Positions 16,967-25,153 of a DNA stretch of 64,000 bases are shown here, one piece after another. The notes under the pieces were generated by a model. The model saw nothing but the letters and a program-made list of their open reading frames with translations. It made no database searches and was not told the origin of the DNA. The DNA is from DASQUK01 sp963717085 (lineage in GTDB: Bacteria; Actinomycetota; Acidimicrobiia; Acidimicrobiales; VFJN01): assembly GCA_963717085.1 (NCBI GenBank), contig CAVQVM010000015.1:368122-432121 (forward strand), in the 5' to 3' direction. Position 1 is the stretch's first letter; the number at the start of each line of letters is the position of its first letter. The translations under genes and the position numbers were made by a program.

Positions 16967-19126
16967 ATGGGCTCCCCGGTAGCAGGTGGCCTGGGTCACC
17001 TGGTCGCGGCCGCTCCCGTGACCCTGGTCGATGGGGCGTCCTTCTGCATTTCGGGGGCTACAGGCGACATCGCGGTCCTCGCCGATGGACTGATGGTGGC
17101 GGGCCACCGGCTGCTGTCGCGCTGCGTGATCACGGTCAACGGCAGGCGGCTGATGCCCATCGACCATCACGTCGACGACCCGTCGGCCTCGACCTTCGTG
17201 TGCCGGGCACACACCTCGGGTGTGGACGGCGGGACCACCGCCGGCGGGCCCATCGTCGTCCGGCGCCGCTTCCTCGGTGGGGGCATGCGAGACGACGTCG
17301 AGATCCGCAACCCGGGCGGGGAGGCGACCTACGCGGAGGTCGCCATAGAGCTGGCCGCCGACTTGGCGGAGGCCGGCGAGCTGCGCGATCGCAGGGTCGA
17401 TGCCGCACCGGTCGACCCGACGCTGGAGGGCCCTGACGACTCCGGCGGCAGCGCGAGGCGGATCGAGCTGGTCCTCGCTCGCGGCCAGGGCGCGGCCCGG
17501 ATGGGCTGCCGGATCGGCGCCACCGACGGCGTGACGGTGACACCGGGGCGCCTGGCGTGGGAGGCGATCGTCCCGGCCCGCGGCTCCCGGTCGTTCAGCT
17601 TCGTCGTCACCCCCATCGTCGCCGGCGCCGAGCTGGCCCCGCGGTATCCGCTCGGCGCCCCGGTGGAGCGCAGCGAGTCCGCCTGGCGGCTGGACCGCTG
17701 GCAGCGCGGCGTGCCCGAGGTCGCCTCCGATCACCACGGATTGCTCGCCACCCTGCGGCGCAGCGCCCACGACCTCGGCAGCCTCCGGGTCCTGGATCCC
17801 GACTTCCCGGAGCGCGCCGTCGTCGCCGCCGGCGCCCCCTGGTTCCTGGCGCTGCACGGGCGCGACGCCATCTTCGCTGCATACATGAGCCTGATCCTCG
17901 ACCCGGAGCTCGCGCTCGGCACCGTCGAGACGCTGGCCCGCTTCCAGGGCAACGACGTCGACGAGCGCACCGAGGAGCAGCCCGGCCGCATCGTCCACCG
18001 GCTGGGGTTCGGCTCGATGGGCTTCGGCCAGGGGCCGGACGCGGTCTCGTACGGAGCGGTCGACACGACGCCCCTGTTCGTGATGCTGCTCGGCGAGCTA
18101 CGGCGCTGGGGACTGGCGCCCGAGGTCGTGGATCGCCTCCTACCGCACGCCGACCGTGCGCTCGAGTGGATCACGTCCTTCGGCGATCGGGACGGCGACG
18201 GCTACGTCGAGTATCGGCGCAGCACCGACCGGGGCGAGCGCCATCAGACGTGGAAGGACTCCACCAACCCCATCCGATTCCCGGACGGGCAGCCGGCCCG
18301 CGGGCCGTTGGCGCTCGCGGAGGTCCAGGGTTACGTGTACGCAGCATTCCGGGCGCGGTCCCACTTCGCGGCCGAGGCCGGCGACACCGCCGCCGCCGCC
18401 CATTGGCGGGCCGTGGCCGCGGAGCTGCAAGGGGGGTTCAACCGCGACTTCTGGATCGACGACGCGGGCTGGGTGGCGCTGGCGCTGGACGGCGATAAGC
18501 GCCAGGTCGGATCGCTGGCCTCGAACATCGGGCACTGCCTGTGGACCGGCATCCTCTACGAGGACAAGGCCGCAATCTTGGCCAAGCAGCTGGTGTCCGA
18601 CGACCTGTTCTCCGGGTGGGGACTGCGGACCCTGGCGGCATCGATGGGCGGCTACGACCCGATCGGCCCGCACACCGGCACGGTCTGGCCGCACGACAAT
18701 GCCGCCTGCGTGGCCGGCCTGGTGCGCTACGGCTTCGTCGACGAGGCGCACCGGCTGCTGATGGCGCAGCTCGAGGCCGCCGGGGTCGACGGCGGGCGGC
18801 TGGGGGTGCTGTGCGGGTTCGACCGCAACGACCTGCGGGCTCCGGTGCGGTACCCGGACCCCTGCATCACCCGCGCCTGGTCCGCGGCGGCGCCGCTGTC
18901 CTTCCTGCGGTCGCTGCTGCGCCTCGATCCCTGGATCCCGCAGGGCAAGCTGTGGCTGGACCCGGTCCTGCCGGCGGCGATCCGTCGCCTGCGGGTCGAG
19001 CGCATCCCACTGCTGGGGGGTCGGATCACGGTCACGGTCGAGGGGGACAGCGTCGAGGTGGAGGACCTGCCGCCCGGGATCGAGCTGATCTCGTCGCCGC
19101 GCCGCCCCCTCACCGGTGGCAGCTGA
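16967..19126 (+). CDS. Glycogen debranching-type enzyme (amylo-alpha-1,6-glucosidase-like)
   Basis: 719 residues. The N-terminal part (about 1-230) is a beta-rich glycogen-debranching N-terminal domain; the rest is an (alpha/alpha)6 six-hairpin glycosidase. Recognisable segments are APWFLALHGRDAIFAAYMSL, HQTWKDSTNP, ALAEVQGYVYAAF and PIGPHTGTVWPHDNA, found in bacterial amylo-alpha-1,6-glucosidases; the acidic pair in GRD and WKDS regions is likely catalytic. It probably trims alpha-1,6 branches or a related alpha-glucan; the exact substrate is unproven. The ATG at 16967 matches the domain start; a longer frame reaching back to 16127 runs antisense through sufC and is discarded. Confidence 0.85.
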   Translation: MGSPVAGGLGHLVAAAPVTLVDGASFCISGATGDIAVLADGLMVAGHRLLSRCVITVNGRRLMPIDHHVDDPSASTFVCRAHTSGVDGGTTAGGPIVVRRRFLGGGMRDDVEIRNPGGEATYAEVAIELAADLAEAGELRDRRVDAAPVDPTLEGPDDSGGSARRIELVLARGQGAARMGCRIGATDGVTVTPGRLAWEAIVPARGSRSFSFVVTPIVAGAELAPRYPLGAPVERSESAWRLDRWQRGVPEVASDHHGLLATLRRSAHDLGSLRVLDPDFPERAVVAAGAPWFLALHGRDAIFAAYMSLILDPELALGTVETLARFQGNDVDERTEEQPGRIVHRLGFGSMGFGQGPDAVSYGAVDTTPLFVMLLGELRRWGLAPEVVDRLLPHADRALEWITSFGDRDGDGYVEYRRSTDRGERHQTWKDSTNPIRFPDGQPARGPLALAEVQGYVYAAFRARSHFAAEAGDTAAAAHWRAVAAELQGGFNRDFWIDDAGWVALALDGDKRQVGSLASNIGHCLWTGILYEDKAAILAKQLVSDDLFSGWGLRTLAASMGGYDPIGPHTGTVWPHDNAACVAGLVRYGFVDEAHRLLMAQLEAAGVDGGRLGVLCGFDRNDLRAPVRYPDPCITRAWSAAAPLSFLRSLLRLDPWIPQGKLWLDPVLPAAIRRLRVERIPLLGGRITVTVEGDSVEVEDLPPGIELISSPRRPLTGGS

Positions 19127-19177
19127 CGGGGATCGGGCCCGGCGGGTTCGTCTACTCGCTTGCCTCGAGGGTTAATA

Positions 19178-19194
19178 CCTACTAAGCCTGTAGG
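19178..19194. promoter_or_regulatory. CCTAC-N7-GTAGG dyad upstream of the TauE-like gene
   Basis: CCTAC (19178-19182) pairs with GTAGG (19190-19194) in a locally AT-rich stretch (TTAATA just upstream), 26 nt before the TauE ATG. The CCTA...TAGG core resembles the dyad in front of sufC, although the spacing differs. It could be an operator for a sulfur or Fe-S responsive regulator. Confidence 0.4.
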
Positions 19195-19220
19195 GAACCT
19201 TGGTTTAGCGGAGGTCGCCG

Positions 19221-20216
19221 ATGCGGCGATTGCTGGTGTTCGCGCTGGCCGGACTCTTCGGACAACTGGTCGACGGTGCCCTCGGCATGGCCTTCGGGGT
19301 CACGTCGAGCACTGTCCTGCTCTCCAGCGGGATCAACCCGGCGGCGTCGTCGGCGAGCGTGCACCTGGCCGAGATCGGCACCACGTTCACGTCGGGCCTG
19401 TCGCACTGGCGCTTCGGCAACGTGTCGTGGCCGCTGGTGGTCCGCATCGGCGTGCCCGGTGCCGCCGGGGCGTTCGCCGGCGCCACCGTGCTGAGCTCGT
19501 TCACGGGCGACTGGCTCACACCTGGCGTGGCGCTGGTGCTCTTCGGCCTCGGTGCGCTGGTCATCGTGCGGTCCCTCCGGGGCGACCTGCGGGGCCGGAC
19601 GCGACACCCCAGCTCGCTCCGCAAGCGGTTCCTCGCCCCGCTGGGCCTGAGCGCCGGGTTCCTGGACGCCGTCGGGGGCGGTGGCTGGGGCCCGGTGGCG
19701 ACCCCCACGCTGCTCACCGCCGGGCGCCTCGAGCCCCGGATGGTCATCGGTTCGGTCTCGGCGTCGGAGCTGCTGGTCACCCTGGCCGCCAGCGCCGGCT
19801 TCATGATCGGCATCGGCGGCGAGGGCATCCAGGCCTCGCTGGTGCTGGCCCTGCTGGCCGGTGGCGTGGTCGCCGCCCCGCTGGCGGCGTGGCTGGTGCA
19901 CCACACCGACGCCTCGGCGCTGGGCGTGGTCGTCGGCACCCTGCTGCTCGCCACCAACGCCCGTCTCCTCATGCTCGAGCTCGGCACGCCGGGAGCGGTG
20001 CGCCTGCCCGTGATCCTCGGGCTGGCGGCCGCGGGCGCCGCCCTTGCCGTCCGCACGGCCCGGAAGTCCCGCGCCGAGCGGGAGGCCGAGGCGGCCGAGA
20101 CCGCGACGGCCGAGACCGCGACGGCCGAGACCGAGGCGGCCGAGACCGCGACGGCCGAGACCGCGACGGCCCCGATGGAGGTTGCGCCCGAGGCCGTATC
20201 CGTGGCGAGGCAATAG
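19221..20216 (+). CDS. TauE/SafE-family sulfite/sulfonate-type exporter
   Basis: 331 residues with about eight hydrophobic segments in two related halves. Each half begins with a glycine-rich helix: QLVDGALGMAFGVTSSTVLL near the N-terminus and FLDAVGGGGWGPVATPTLL at about 150, the internal repeat of PF01925. Family members move sulfite, sulfonates or other small anions across the inner membrane; the substrate here is not determinable. The last 50 residues are cytosolic and low complexity (EAAETATAETATAE). GCGGAGG lies 6 nt before the ATG. The upstream CCTAC-N7-GTAGG dyad and the nearby suf genes suggest a sulfur theme, which is inference. Confidence 0.9.
   Translation: MRRLLVFALAGLFGQLVDGALGMAFGVTSSTVLLSSGINPAASSASVHLAEIGTTFTSGLSHWRFGNVSWPLVVRIGVPGAAGAFAGATVLSSFTGDWLTPGVALVLFGLGALVIVRSLRGDLRGRTRHPSSLRKRFLAPLGLSAGFLDAVGGGGWGPVATPTLLTAGRLEPRMVIGSVSASELLVTLAASAGFMIGIGGEGIQASLVLALLAGGVVAAPLAAWLVHHTDASALGVVVGTLLLATNARLLMLELGTPGAVRLPVILGLAAAGAALAVRTARKSRAEREAEAAETATAETATAETEAAETATAETATAPMEVAPEAVSVARQ
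20097..20171 (+). repeat. Five 15-bp tandem repeats in the TauE C-terminus
   Basis: Five consecutive 15-bp units of GAGACCGCGACGGCC (the third is GAGACCGAGGCGGCC) encode ETATA/ETEAA repeats. The array is in frame and could change length without breaking the gene. Confidence 0.85.
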
Positions 20217-20234
20217 CGAACGATCAGTGCGGCA

Positions 20235-20273
20235 CGAGGCAATAGCTGACGGGTTCCGTGAGCCATTGCCTCG
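20235..20273. terminator. Bidirectional hairpin between convergent genes
   Basis: A 39-nt nearly perfect hairpin: CGAGGCAAT pairs with ATTGCCTCG, GCT with AGC and ACGG with CCGT around a GTT loop. It lies 18 nt after the TauE stop and 63 nt beyond the stop of the minus-strand 130-residue protein. It has no T-run, as is common in high-GC actinobacteria. A second copy of GCGAGGCAATAGC overlaps the TauE stop. Confidence 0.6.
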
Positions 20274-20336
20274 GGCTCGTCGCTGCGTTCGTCATTTCCT
20301 CGGGCTTCGGGCGGGTGACGAGCTTTCGGGGCGTGA

Positions 20337-20729
20337 TCACTCCGCGTCGCGGAGGTCTTCCTTCCACGAGCGGAAGCGGGTGTGGCGCTCCCCGCTCGGG
20401 CCCACGCCGTCGCCGGTGCCGTCGGGGAACAGGCGGAACGTGAAGCGCACGCTCAGGTCGTCGGCCCGGGCCACCCAGTAGCGGGCATCCGCGCCCGACG
20501 CCGGGCCGGCGCGCCACAGCAGCCAGGGACCGATCCGCCGCTTGTAGTCGGCGATCGGTCGCCCGGGCAGGTCGTCGCCCAGGCGCCGGAGATCGTCGGG
20601 CGCCTCGACCCACGCACTGGCCGGGATGTTGCGGTCGCGGACCGGCGTCGGCGGGAGGTCCTCGGTGCGGACCGGCGTCTCGTCGTAGGGTCGTTCGTCG
20701 TACCGGAGCGCGTCGCCCACCCGTTTCAC
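20337..20729 (-). CDS. Small conserved-looking protein coupled to a metallo-hydrolase
   Basis: 130 residues, not recognised. The sequence is polar and soluble: no signal peptide, Tyr/Asp/Arg-rich start (GDALRYDERPYDETPVRTED), a core GRPIADYKRRIGPWLLWRAGP and a basic/aromatic end (RFTFRLFPDGTG...RHTRFRSWKEDLRDAE). I chose the GTG at 20729 because it overlaps the TGA of the upstream metallo-hydrolase in a GTGA junction, with CAGGGG just before it. That coupling suggests a shared function or at least fixed stoichiometry. An accessory or substrate-specific partner of the hydrolase is possible; nothing in the sequence proves it. Confidence 0.7.
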   Translation of the reverse strand: MKRVGDALRYDERPYDETPVRTEDLPPTPVRDRNIPASAWVEAPDDLRRLGDDLPGRPIADYKRRIGPWLLWRAGPASGADARYWVARADDLSVRFTFRLFPDGTGDGVGPSGERHTRFRSWKEDLRDAE

Positions 20730-21334
20730 CAGCCCCTGTCGATCCACTCTTGGAGGTGCGGGCGCTCGGTCCCGATGGTGGTGTCGTCGCCGTGGCCGGG
20801 CAGCACCAGCGTGTCGGCGGGCAGGGTGAGCAGCTTGCGGCCGATCGACTCGATGATCGTGGGGAAGTCGCCGCCGGGGAACGACGTGGCGCCGGGCCCG
20901 CCGGGGAACAGCGTGTCGCCGGAGAACAGCACCGGCGAGCCCTCGATCAGGAAGCTCATCGAGCCGGGGGTGTGGCCCGGCGTGTGGATGGTGTGCAGCC
21001 GCAGCCGGCCAACCGCCACGACGGCGTCGTCGTCGAGGATCTGGTCGTACGACGGCAGCATGTCGGCATCCTCGGCCGTCACGTGCACCTGGTAGCCAGC
21101 GTCGCGCATCTCGGGGATCGCCTGGATGTGGTCCCAGTGGCCGTGGGTCTCCAGGACGCTGCGCACGCCGAGCGACCGGGCCAGGTCCAGCAGCCGCTCG
21201 TGCTCGTTGGCCGCGTCGAGCAGGACGGCGTCGCCGGTCTCCGTGCAGCGCAACACGAAGACGTTGTTGTCCATGGGCCCCACCACGACCTTGTGGATCT
21301 CGCAGCGTTCGTCGGCGTAGTGCAGCGTGGTCAT
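20726..21334 (-). CDS. MBL-fold metallo-hydrolase (glyoxalase II-like)
   Basis: 202 residues. The metal-binding motif THGHWDH (HxHxDH) is present near residue 66, with later ligands in HTPGHTPGS, the bridging Asp in LFSGDTLFPGG and a final LPGHGDD. This is the hydroxyacylglutathione hydrolase / thioesterase-like branch of the superfamily. The N-terminus NNVFVLRC is typical. The ATG at 21334 matches the family start; CAGACT lies 7 nt upstream and could be a weak leaderless -10. Its TGA overlaps the start of the downstream small protein. Confidence 0.9.
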   Translation of the reverse strand: MTTLHYADERCEIHKVVVGPMDNNVFVLRCTETGDAVLLDAANEHERLLDLARSLGVRSVLETHGHWDHIQAIPEMRDAGYQVHVTAEDADMLPSYDQILDDDAVVAVGRLRLHTIHTPGHTPGSMSFLIEGSPVLFSGDTLFPGGPGATSFPGGDFPTIIESIGRKLLTLPADTLVLPGHGDDTTIGTERPHLQEWIDRGW

Positions 21335-21671
21335 GGTCGTCAGTCTGCCCGGTGGCGGGCCGTTGACCGCCACAACATGGCGGGACAACGGCCCTCAAAC
21401 CCGACTTTTCGCGGCACGAAGTCGTATTTTCGACCACCTGTAGTGTCGGTCTTGACGCGTAGAGCGACGTGACATATTTCACGTGTTCTTGGGTCTTGTG
21501 GGGTGAGGGTTCGCGTGGCGAAACTGCTGGCGCTCATGCCCACCGCAGAGCACCCGGAGGACGACAGGCCGACCGCCACGGCTGCCGTCGTCCGTTGTGG
21601 CGAGCCGGTCTCGGTCTTGGGGAGAAGCCCGGGACCGGCCGCCCCGGGTTTCAGCCTTCGCGCGCCTGTCG
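21335..21671. other. 337-bp gene-poor stretch with dyad and hairpin
   Basis: This region has AT-rich patches unlike its surroundings (about 21400-21490). It contains a promoter-like TTGACG (21452-21457), an operator-like palindrome at 21467-21484 and a GC hairpin CCCGGG...CCCCGGG near 21630-21650. A 63-codon frame from a GTG at 21503 to 21694 follows the dyad, but its third-position GC (about 80%) is lower than in neighbouring genes and it overlaps vapC in antisense. A small RNA or structured leader is as likely as a small protein. I recognise no known RNA family. Confidence 0.35.
21467..21484. promoter_or_regulatory. Operator-like palindrome ACGTGA-N6-TCACGT
   Basis: Perfect 6-bp arms separated by CATATT, 10 nt after a TTGACG hexamer, so it would overlap the -10 of a plus-strand promoter. 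On the minus strand it lies about 130 nt before the metallo-hydrolase start. This is a typical size for a dimeric repressor site. Confidence 0.45.
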
Positions 21672-22085
21672 TCACGCGGTCTCGGGTGAAATGACCTCTA
21701 AGCCGAGCGCGGCCGCAGCCGGGATCTGGCGGCGCTCGAAGGTCACGTAGCGCGCCGGGCGGGGCAGCCGATCGGCGGCCGCCAGGTGCACGGCGTCGAC
21801 AGTTCGCAGTCCGTACGTCGCGCCCAGTTCGGCGGCGTGCGCGAGGCAGCGCTCGTCGACGGGGACGACGAAGAAAGCGTCCCAGTCGTCGCGCAGGAGG
21901 CCCCACATGCGTCCGTGCTGGCTTGGGGTGACGGCGAGGCGGTGCAGCACGAGCAGCGTCTCGGAACGGCACAGCGCCGATGCGCACCACGCGTGGTCGG
22001 TCGCCATCGCCTCCGCCACGAGCTGTTGCCCGGGCGCCTGCACATAGCGCCGCACGAGCGCAGAGGTGTCGAGGAACAGCGCCAT
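21672..22085 (-). CDS. VapC-like PIN-domain ribonuclease toxin
   Basis: 137 residues. PIN-domain acidic residues are visible: Asp in the opening MALFLDTSALV, Glu in CRSETLLVL, Asp in LRTVDAVHLAA. The usual fourth acidic position lies in TFERRQIPAAAALGLEV, where Glu replaces the common Asp. The predicted role is endoribonuclease toxin of a type II system. It starts 15 nt after the stop of the Phd/VapB-like antitoxin gene, in the same orientation, the normal antitoxin-then-toxin order. RNA target unknown. Confidence 0.9.
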   Translation of the reverse strand: MALFLDTSALVRRYVQAPGQQLVAEAMATDHAWCASALCRSETLLVLHRLAVTPSQHGRMWGLLRDDWDAFFVVPVDERCLAHAAELGATYGLRTVDAVHLAAADRLPRPARYVTFERRQIPAAAALGLEVISPETA

Positions 22086-22100
22086 GCCCGCAGCCCCCGG

Positions 22101-22376
22101 TTACCGGCCCCGGAGCTCGTCGAGCACGGCGTCCGGCCGCACGTCGACCGGTGCGTCCTCGACCTCGGGCGCGGGCGGACGGTCCCGCCGGCGGGGCGGG
22201 TCCAGCAGCCCGGCCGCCACGAGGTCGTCCAGCGTCACCCCTGCGGTCGCCTCCAGCGGACCGAGCTGCGCGGCCGGCACCCCGTCGACGGTCACGACCA
22301 CCCGCTCGCCCCGCGAGGCCCGGCGGACGACCGCGGCGACGTTGTTGCGCAGCTCCCGGATGCCCACACGTTCCAT
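22101..22376 (-). CDS. Phd/YefM/VapB-like antitoxin
   Basis: 91 residues. The N-terminal MERVGIRELRNNVAAVVRRASRGERVVVTVDGVPAA is the Phd/YefM fold that binds operator DNA. The C-terminal half is disordered and acidic (EVEDAPVDVRPDAVLDELRG), the toxin-neutralising type. The start at ATG 22376 has the leaderless -10 TACCGT exactly 6 nt upstream, so autoregulation would act on that promoter. A longer frame running back to 23279 is antisense to the acyl-CoA dehydrogenase gene and is discarded. Confidence 0.9.
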   Translation of the reverse strand: MERVGIRELRNNVAAVVRRASRGERVVVTVDGVPAAQLGPLEATAGVTLDDLVAAGLLDPPRRRDRPPAPEVEDAPVDVRPDAVLDELRGR

Positions 22377-22382
22377 CGCTCG

Positions 22383-22450
22383 ACGGTAGCCGCTTCGTAG
22401 CACGTGTGTACACATGCGAGCTGGACGACGTGACGACCCGCCCCTACGGT
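22383..22450. promoter_or_regulatory. Divergent leaderless promoters for vapB-like and acyl-CoA dehydrogenase genes
   Basis: Minus strand: TACCGT (22388-22383) then 6 nt then ATG 22376. Plus strand: TACGGT (22445-22450) then 7 nt then ATG 22458. Neither gene has a Shine-Dalgarno, so both are probably leaderless. Confidence 0.5.
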
Positions 22451-22457
22451 GCCGCCC

Positions 22458-23573
22458 ATGAACTTCGCCTTCTCCGAAGAGCAGGAAGAGCTGCGCCGCA
22501 TCACCCGGCAGTTCCTCGAGTCGAAGTCGCCGGAGACCGAGGTCCGGCGGCTCATGGACACCGAGGACGGCTACGACCCGGCGGTCTGGTCGCAGATGGC
22601 CAACGAGCTGGGGCTCCAATCGCTCACCATCCCCGAGGAGTACGGGGGCCAGGGATTCACGCACGTCGAGCTGACCGTCGTCCTCGAGGAGATGGGCCGG
22701 GCCCTGCTGTGCGCGCCCTACTACGCGACCGTCGTGCTCGCCGCCAACACACTCCTCCACTCCGGAGACGAGGCGGCCCGCAAGGCCCACCTGCCCGGGA
22801 TCGCCTCGGGCGAGACCATCGCCACGCTGGCGTTCACCGAGCCCAACGGCAAGTGGGACGAATCGGGCATCGAGGCCACCGCTTCCCAGGACGGCGACGG
22901 GTGGCGGATCGACGGCACCAAGATGTTCGTCCTCGACGGCCACGTCGCCAACCTGGTGATCGTCGCCGCCCGGACCGCCAACGGCGTCTCGCTCTTCACG
23001 GTCGACGGCCATGCCGATGGCCTCACCCGCACGTCGCTGTCCACGATGGACCAGACCCGCAAGCAGGCCAAGCTCGAGCTCGGTGGGGTGCCGGCGACCC
23101 TCCTCGGCGAGGAGGGCAAGGGCTGGCAGGTGCTCGACCGGGTGCTGGACCTCGCGGCGGTCGGGCTTGCTGCCGAGCAGGTGGGCGGCGCCCAGAGGGT
23201 CCTGGAGATGTCGGTCGAGTACGCCAAGAACCGGGTGCAGTTCGGCCGTCCCATCGGCTCCTTCCAGGCGATCAAGCACAAGTGCGCCGACATGTTGCTC
23301 GAGGTCGAGTCGGCCAAGTCGGCCGCCTACTACGCCGCCTGGTGCGCGGCCGAGCTCAACGACGAGCTGCCCGAGGTCGCGTGCCTGGCCAAGGCCTACT
23401 GCTCAGAGGCGTACTTCCACTCGGCCGCCGAGAACATCCAGATCCACGGCGGCATCGGCTTCACGTGGGAGCACCCGGCGCACCTCTACTTCAAGCGGGC
23501 CAAGTCTTCCGAACTGCTGTTCGGCGACCCCACCTATCACCGCGAGCTCCTTGCCCAGCGCCTCGGTATCTAG
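22458..23573 (+). CDS. Acyl-CoA dehydrogenase
   Basis: 371 residues, standard for the family. An N-terminal helical domain begins MNFAFSEEQEELRRITRQFL. The middle beta domain contains TLAFTEPNGKWDESGI (flavin-contacting), and the C-terminal helical domain has YAKNRVQFGRPIGSFQAIKH and IQIHGGIGFTWEHPAHLYFKRA, where the catalytic Glu is expected. It would oxidise an acyl-CoA to the 2-enoyl-CoA with FAD; chain specificity is unknown. ATG 22458 is preferred over GTG 22449 because it begins at the family start and has TACGGT 7 nt upstream. It ends at a strong hairpin facing the FAD oxidoreductase gene. Confidence 0.93.
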   Translation: MNFAFSEEQEELRRITRQFLESKSPETEVRRLMDTEDGYDPAVWSQMANELGLQSLTIPEEYGGQGFTHVELTVVLEEMGRALLCAPYYATVVLAANTLLHSGDEAARKAHLPGIASGETIATLAFTEPNGKWDESGIEATASQDGDGWRIDGTKMFVLDGHVANLVIVAARTANGVSLFTVDGHADGLTRTSLSTMDQTRKQAKLELGGVPATLLGEEGKGWQVLDRVLDLAAVGLAAEQVGGAQRVLEMSVEYAKNRVQFGRPIGSFQAIKHKCADMLLEVESAKSAAYYAAWCAAELNDELPEVACLAKAYCSEAYFHSAAENIQIHGGIGFTWEHPAHLYFKRAKSSELLFGDPTYHRELLAQRLGI

Positions 23574-23597
23574 CCCGGCTGCCGGGGTCCGGGGAGG

Positions 23598-23649
23598 GGC
23601 ACCCCGCCCTCATGCCGGCACCCTTGCCGGGACCAGAGGGCGGGGTGCC
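23598..23649. terminator. Bidirectional terminator-like hairpin
   Basis: GGCACCCCGCCCTC (23598-23611) is perfectly complementary to GAGGGCGGGGTGCC (23636-23649), with a 24-nt loop that can form a small inner stem. It lies 25 nt after the acyl-CoA dehydrogenase stop and overlaps the end of the convergent FAD oxidoreductase. Confidence 0.65.
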
Positions 23650-25056
23650 GGGGACAGTTCGCCGTCCGGCGTCTCGTGCCGCCGACCCAGCACCCGGGCC
23701 ACCAGGGCCGGGCGCATCAGGGACGTCGGCTCCGCCAGCAGCGCCACCACGTCGAAGAACGCCGCGTTGACCACCGGGTCGACGGCGGCCGCCGCCACTA
23801 CGCGGTCGAGGTAACGCCGGATCAATCGGTCGGCGATGCCGACCTTCCCGCCCCGGGTCTCGGGGTATCGGAGGTCCTCCCCGATGGCGACCATCCAGGC
23901 ACCGGCGTTGGCCTTGGCGACCGCCCTCTGGGCCCGGGACGACACGCCTACGACGCTGTGGTGGCGCGCCAGGTGCTGGCCCAGGCAGCGGTCGAGCGCC
24001 TCGGCGGTCAGCGCCGCCGCGCTCATCCCCTGGCCGTAGACCGGGTTGAACGCACACGCGGCATCGCCCACGACGACGAACCCGTCGGGCATGCGCAGCG
24101 ACTCGTAGTGACGCCGCCGGTTCTCCGTGCGCCGGTAGCCGACGATGGGTGACAAGGGCTCGAGCCGGTCGATGATGTCGGCGATCGCTGGTGCCCGCAG
24201 GCCCTGCGTGAACTCCAGGAACCCCGACTCGTCGGTCGGGGGCACATCGCCGTTCGTGCCGGCCACGGTCAGCATCCAACGGTCGCCCTCGATGGGGAAG
24301 AGAACGCCCATGCGCCGGGTGTGCGGCGGGCGCGCCTGGAGGAACACGGCCTTCCAGCCCCCGGCGTCGTCTGCCCGACCGCCGGTAGAGGCGGGTGGCA
24401 TACGCAAGCTCGGCGTCGACGGTCGTCTCCTCCGGCCGCTCATAGCCTGCGGCTGCCAGCCAGTCGGGCGCATGGGAGCGGCGCCCGCTGGCGTCGACCA
24501 CCAGGTCGGCCACGATGCTCTCGGTCGGCTCGGGGCTCGTCGCAGCACGGGGCCGGACCTGGATCCCCCGTACCCGCGGGTCGCTGCCACCGGCCGATGG
24601 CTCGGCCACGACCAGGCCGGTCACCTCCAGCCCGGACCGGACGATGACCTGCGGGGTGTCCGTCACCAGCCGCTGCGTCACCCACTCGATGAGGTCGCGG
24701 CTCGCGGACAGCATCATGCGAGGCTCGTCGTCGAAGGGGCGCATCCAGCCCGCGGCCGACAGCCAGCAGACGTCACGGGGCGCCATGACCCGGACTGCGC
24801 CGCTGGCCACGAGCTCGGCGCCGAAGCCGGGCAGCAGTCGCTCCAGCGCGGCCAGCCCGCCGGGCTGGAGCACATGGAGGTGGCGGCCCTGAGGGATGCC
24901 CGAGCGGTGGGTGGGCCGGCTGGGCAGGTCGTCGCGCTCGACGAGCGTCACCCGCTCGAAATGCCGGCTCAACGCCTGGGCGGTGGCGAGACCGCCCATG
25001 CCGGCGCCGATGACGACGGCGTGGAACGGGCGGCTGCGGGTGGGGCTGCTGGACAT
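23610..25056 (-). pseudogene. FAD-dependent oxidoreductase (monooxygenase/hydroxylase type), frameshifted
   Basis: Two frames together make one complete flavoprotein of about 480 residues. From ATG 25056 (AGGAG 8 nt upstream), frame one gives the dinucleotide-binding VIGAGMGGLATAQALSRHF, the ERDDLPSR loop and IVADLVVDASGRRSHAPDWL. Frame two, ending at 23610, supplies RADDAGGWKAVFLQ, the second FAD motif FVVVGDAACAFNPVYGQGMS and the C-terminal helices. They join near 24371-24384, where removal of one base in the stretch encoding YRRSG restores a continuous product. Either the gene is recently inactivated or the base is an error. The family is aromatic-ring hydroxylase / geranylgeranyl reductase-like; substrate unknown. 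Confidence 0.8.
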
Positions 25057-25127
25057 GGGACTGCTCCTGGTCGGGGACCTGGCCAGCAGTCTCCGGCCGC
25101 CCGCCCACCTGGGCATCGGGCGGATGA

Positions 25128-25145
25128 CTTATTCATCCCTTATTC
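25128..25145 (-). promoter_or_regulatory. GAATAAG direct repeat, SARP-box-like
   Basis: On the minus strand GAATAAG-GGAT-GAATAAG: two identical heptamers, 11 bp apart, 72 nt before the FAD oxidoreductase ATG. SARP regulators are known to bind heptameric direct repeats on one helical turn. A clear -10 the usual distance downstream is not visible. Confidence 0.4.
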
Positions 25146-25153
25146 GTGCCGCC

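Noticed and set aside
21503..21694. 63-residue protein as a firm gene call
   Set aside because: Promoter and ribosome-site evidence is weak and it overlaps vapC in antisense; kept only as a possibility in the regional note.
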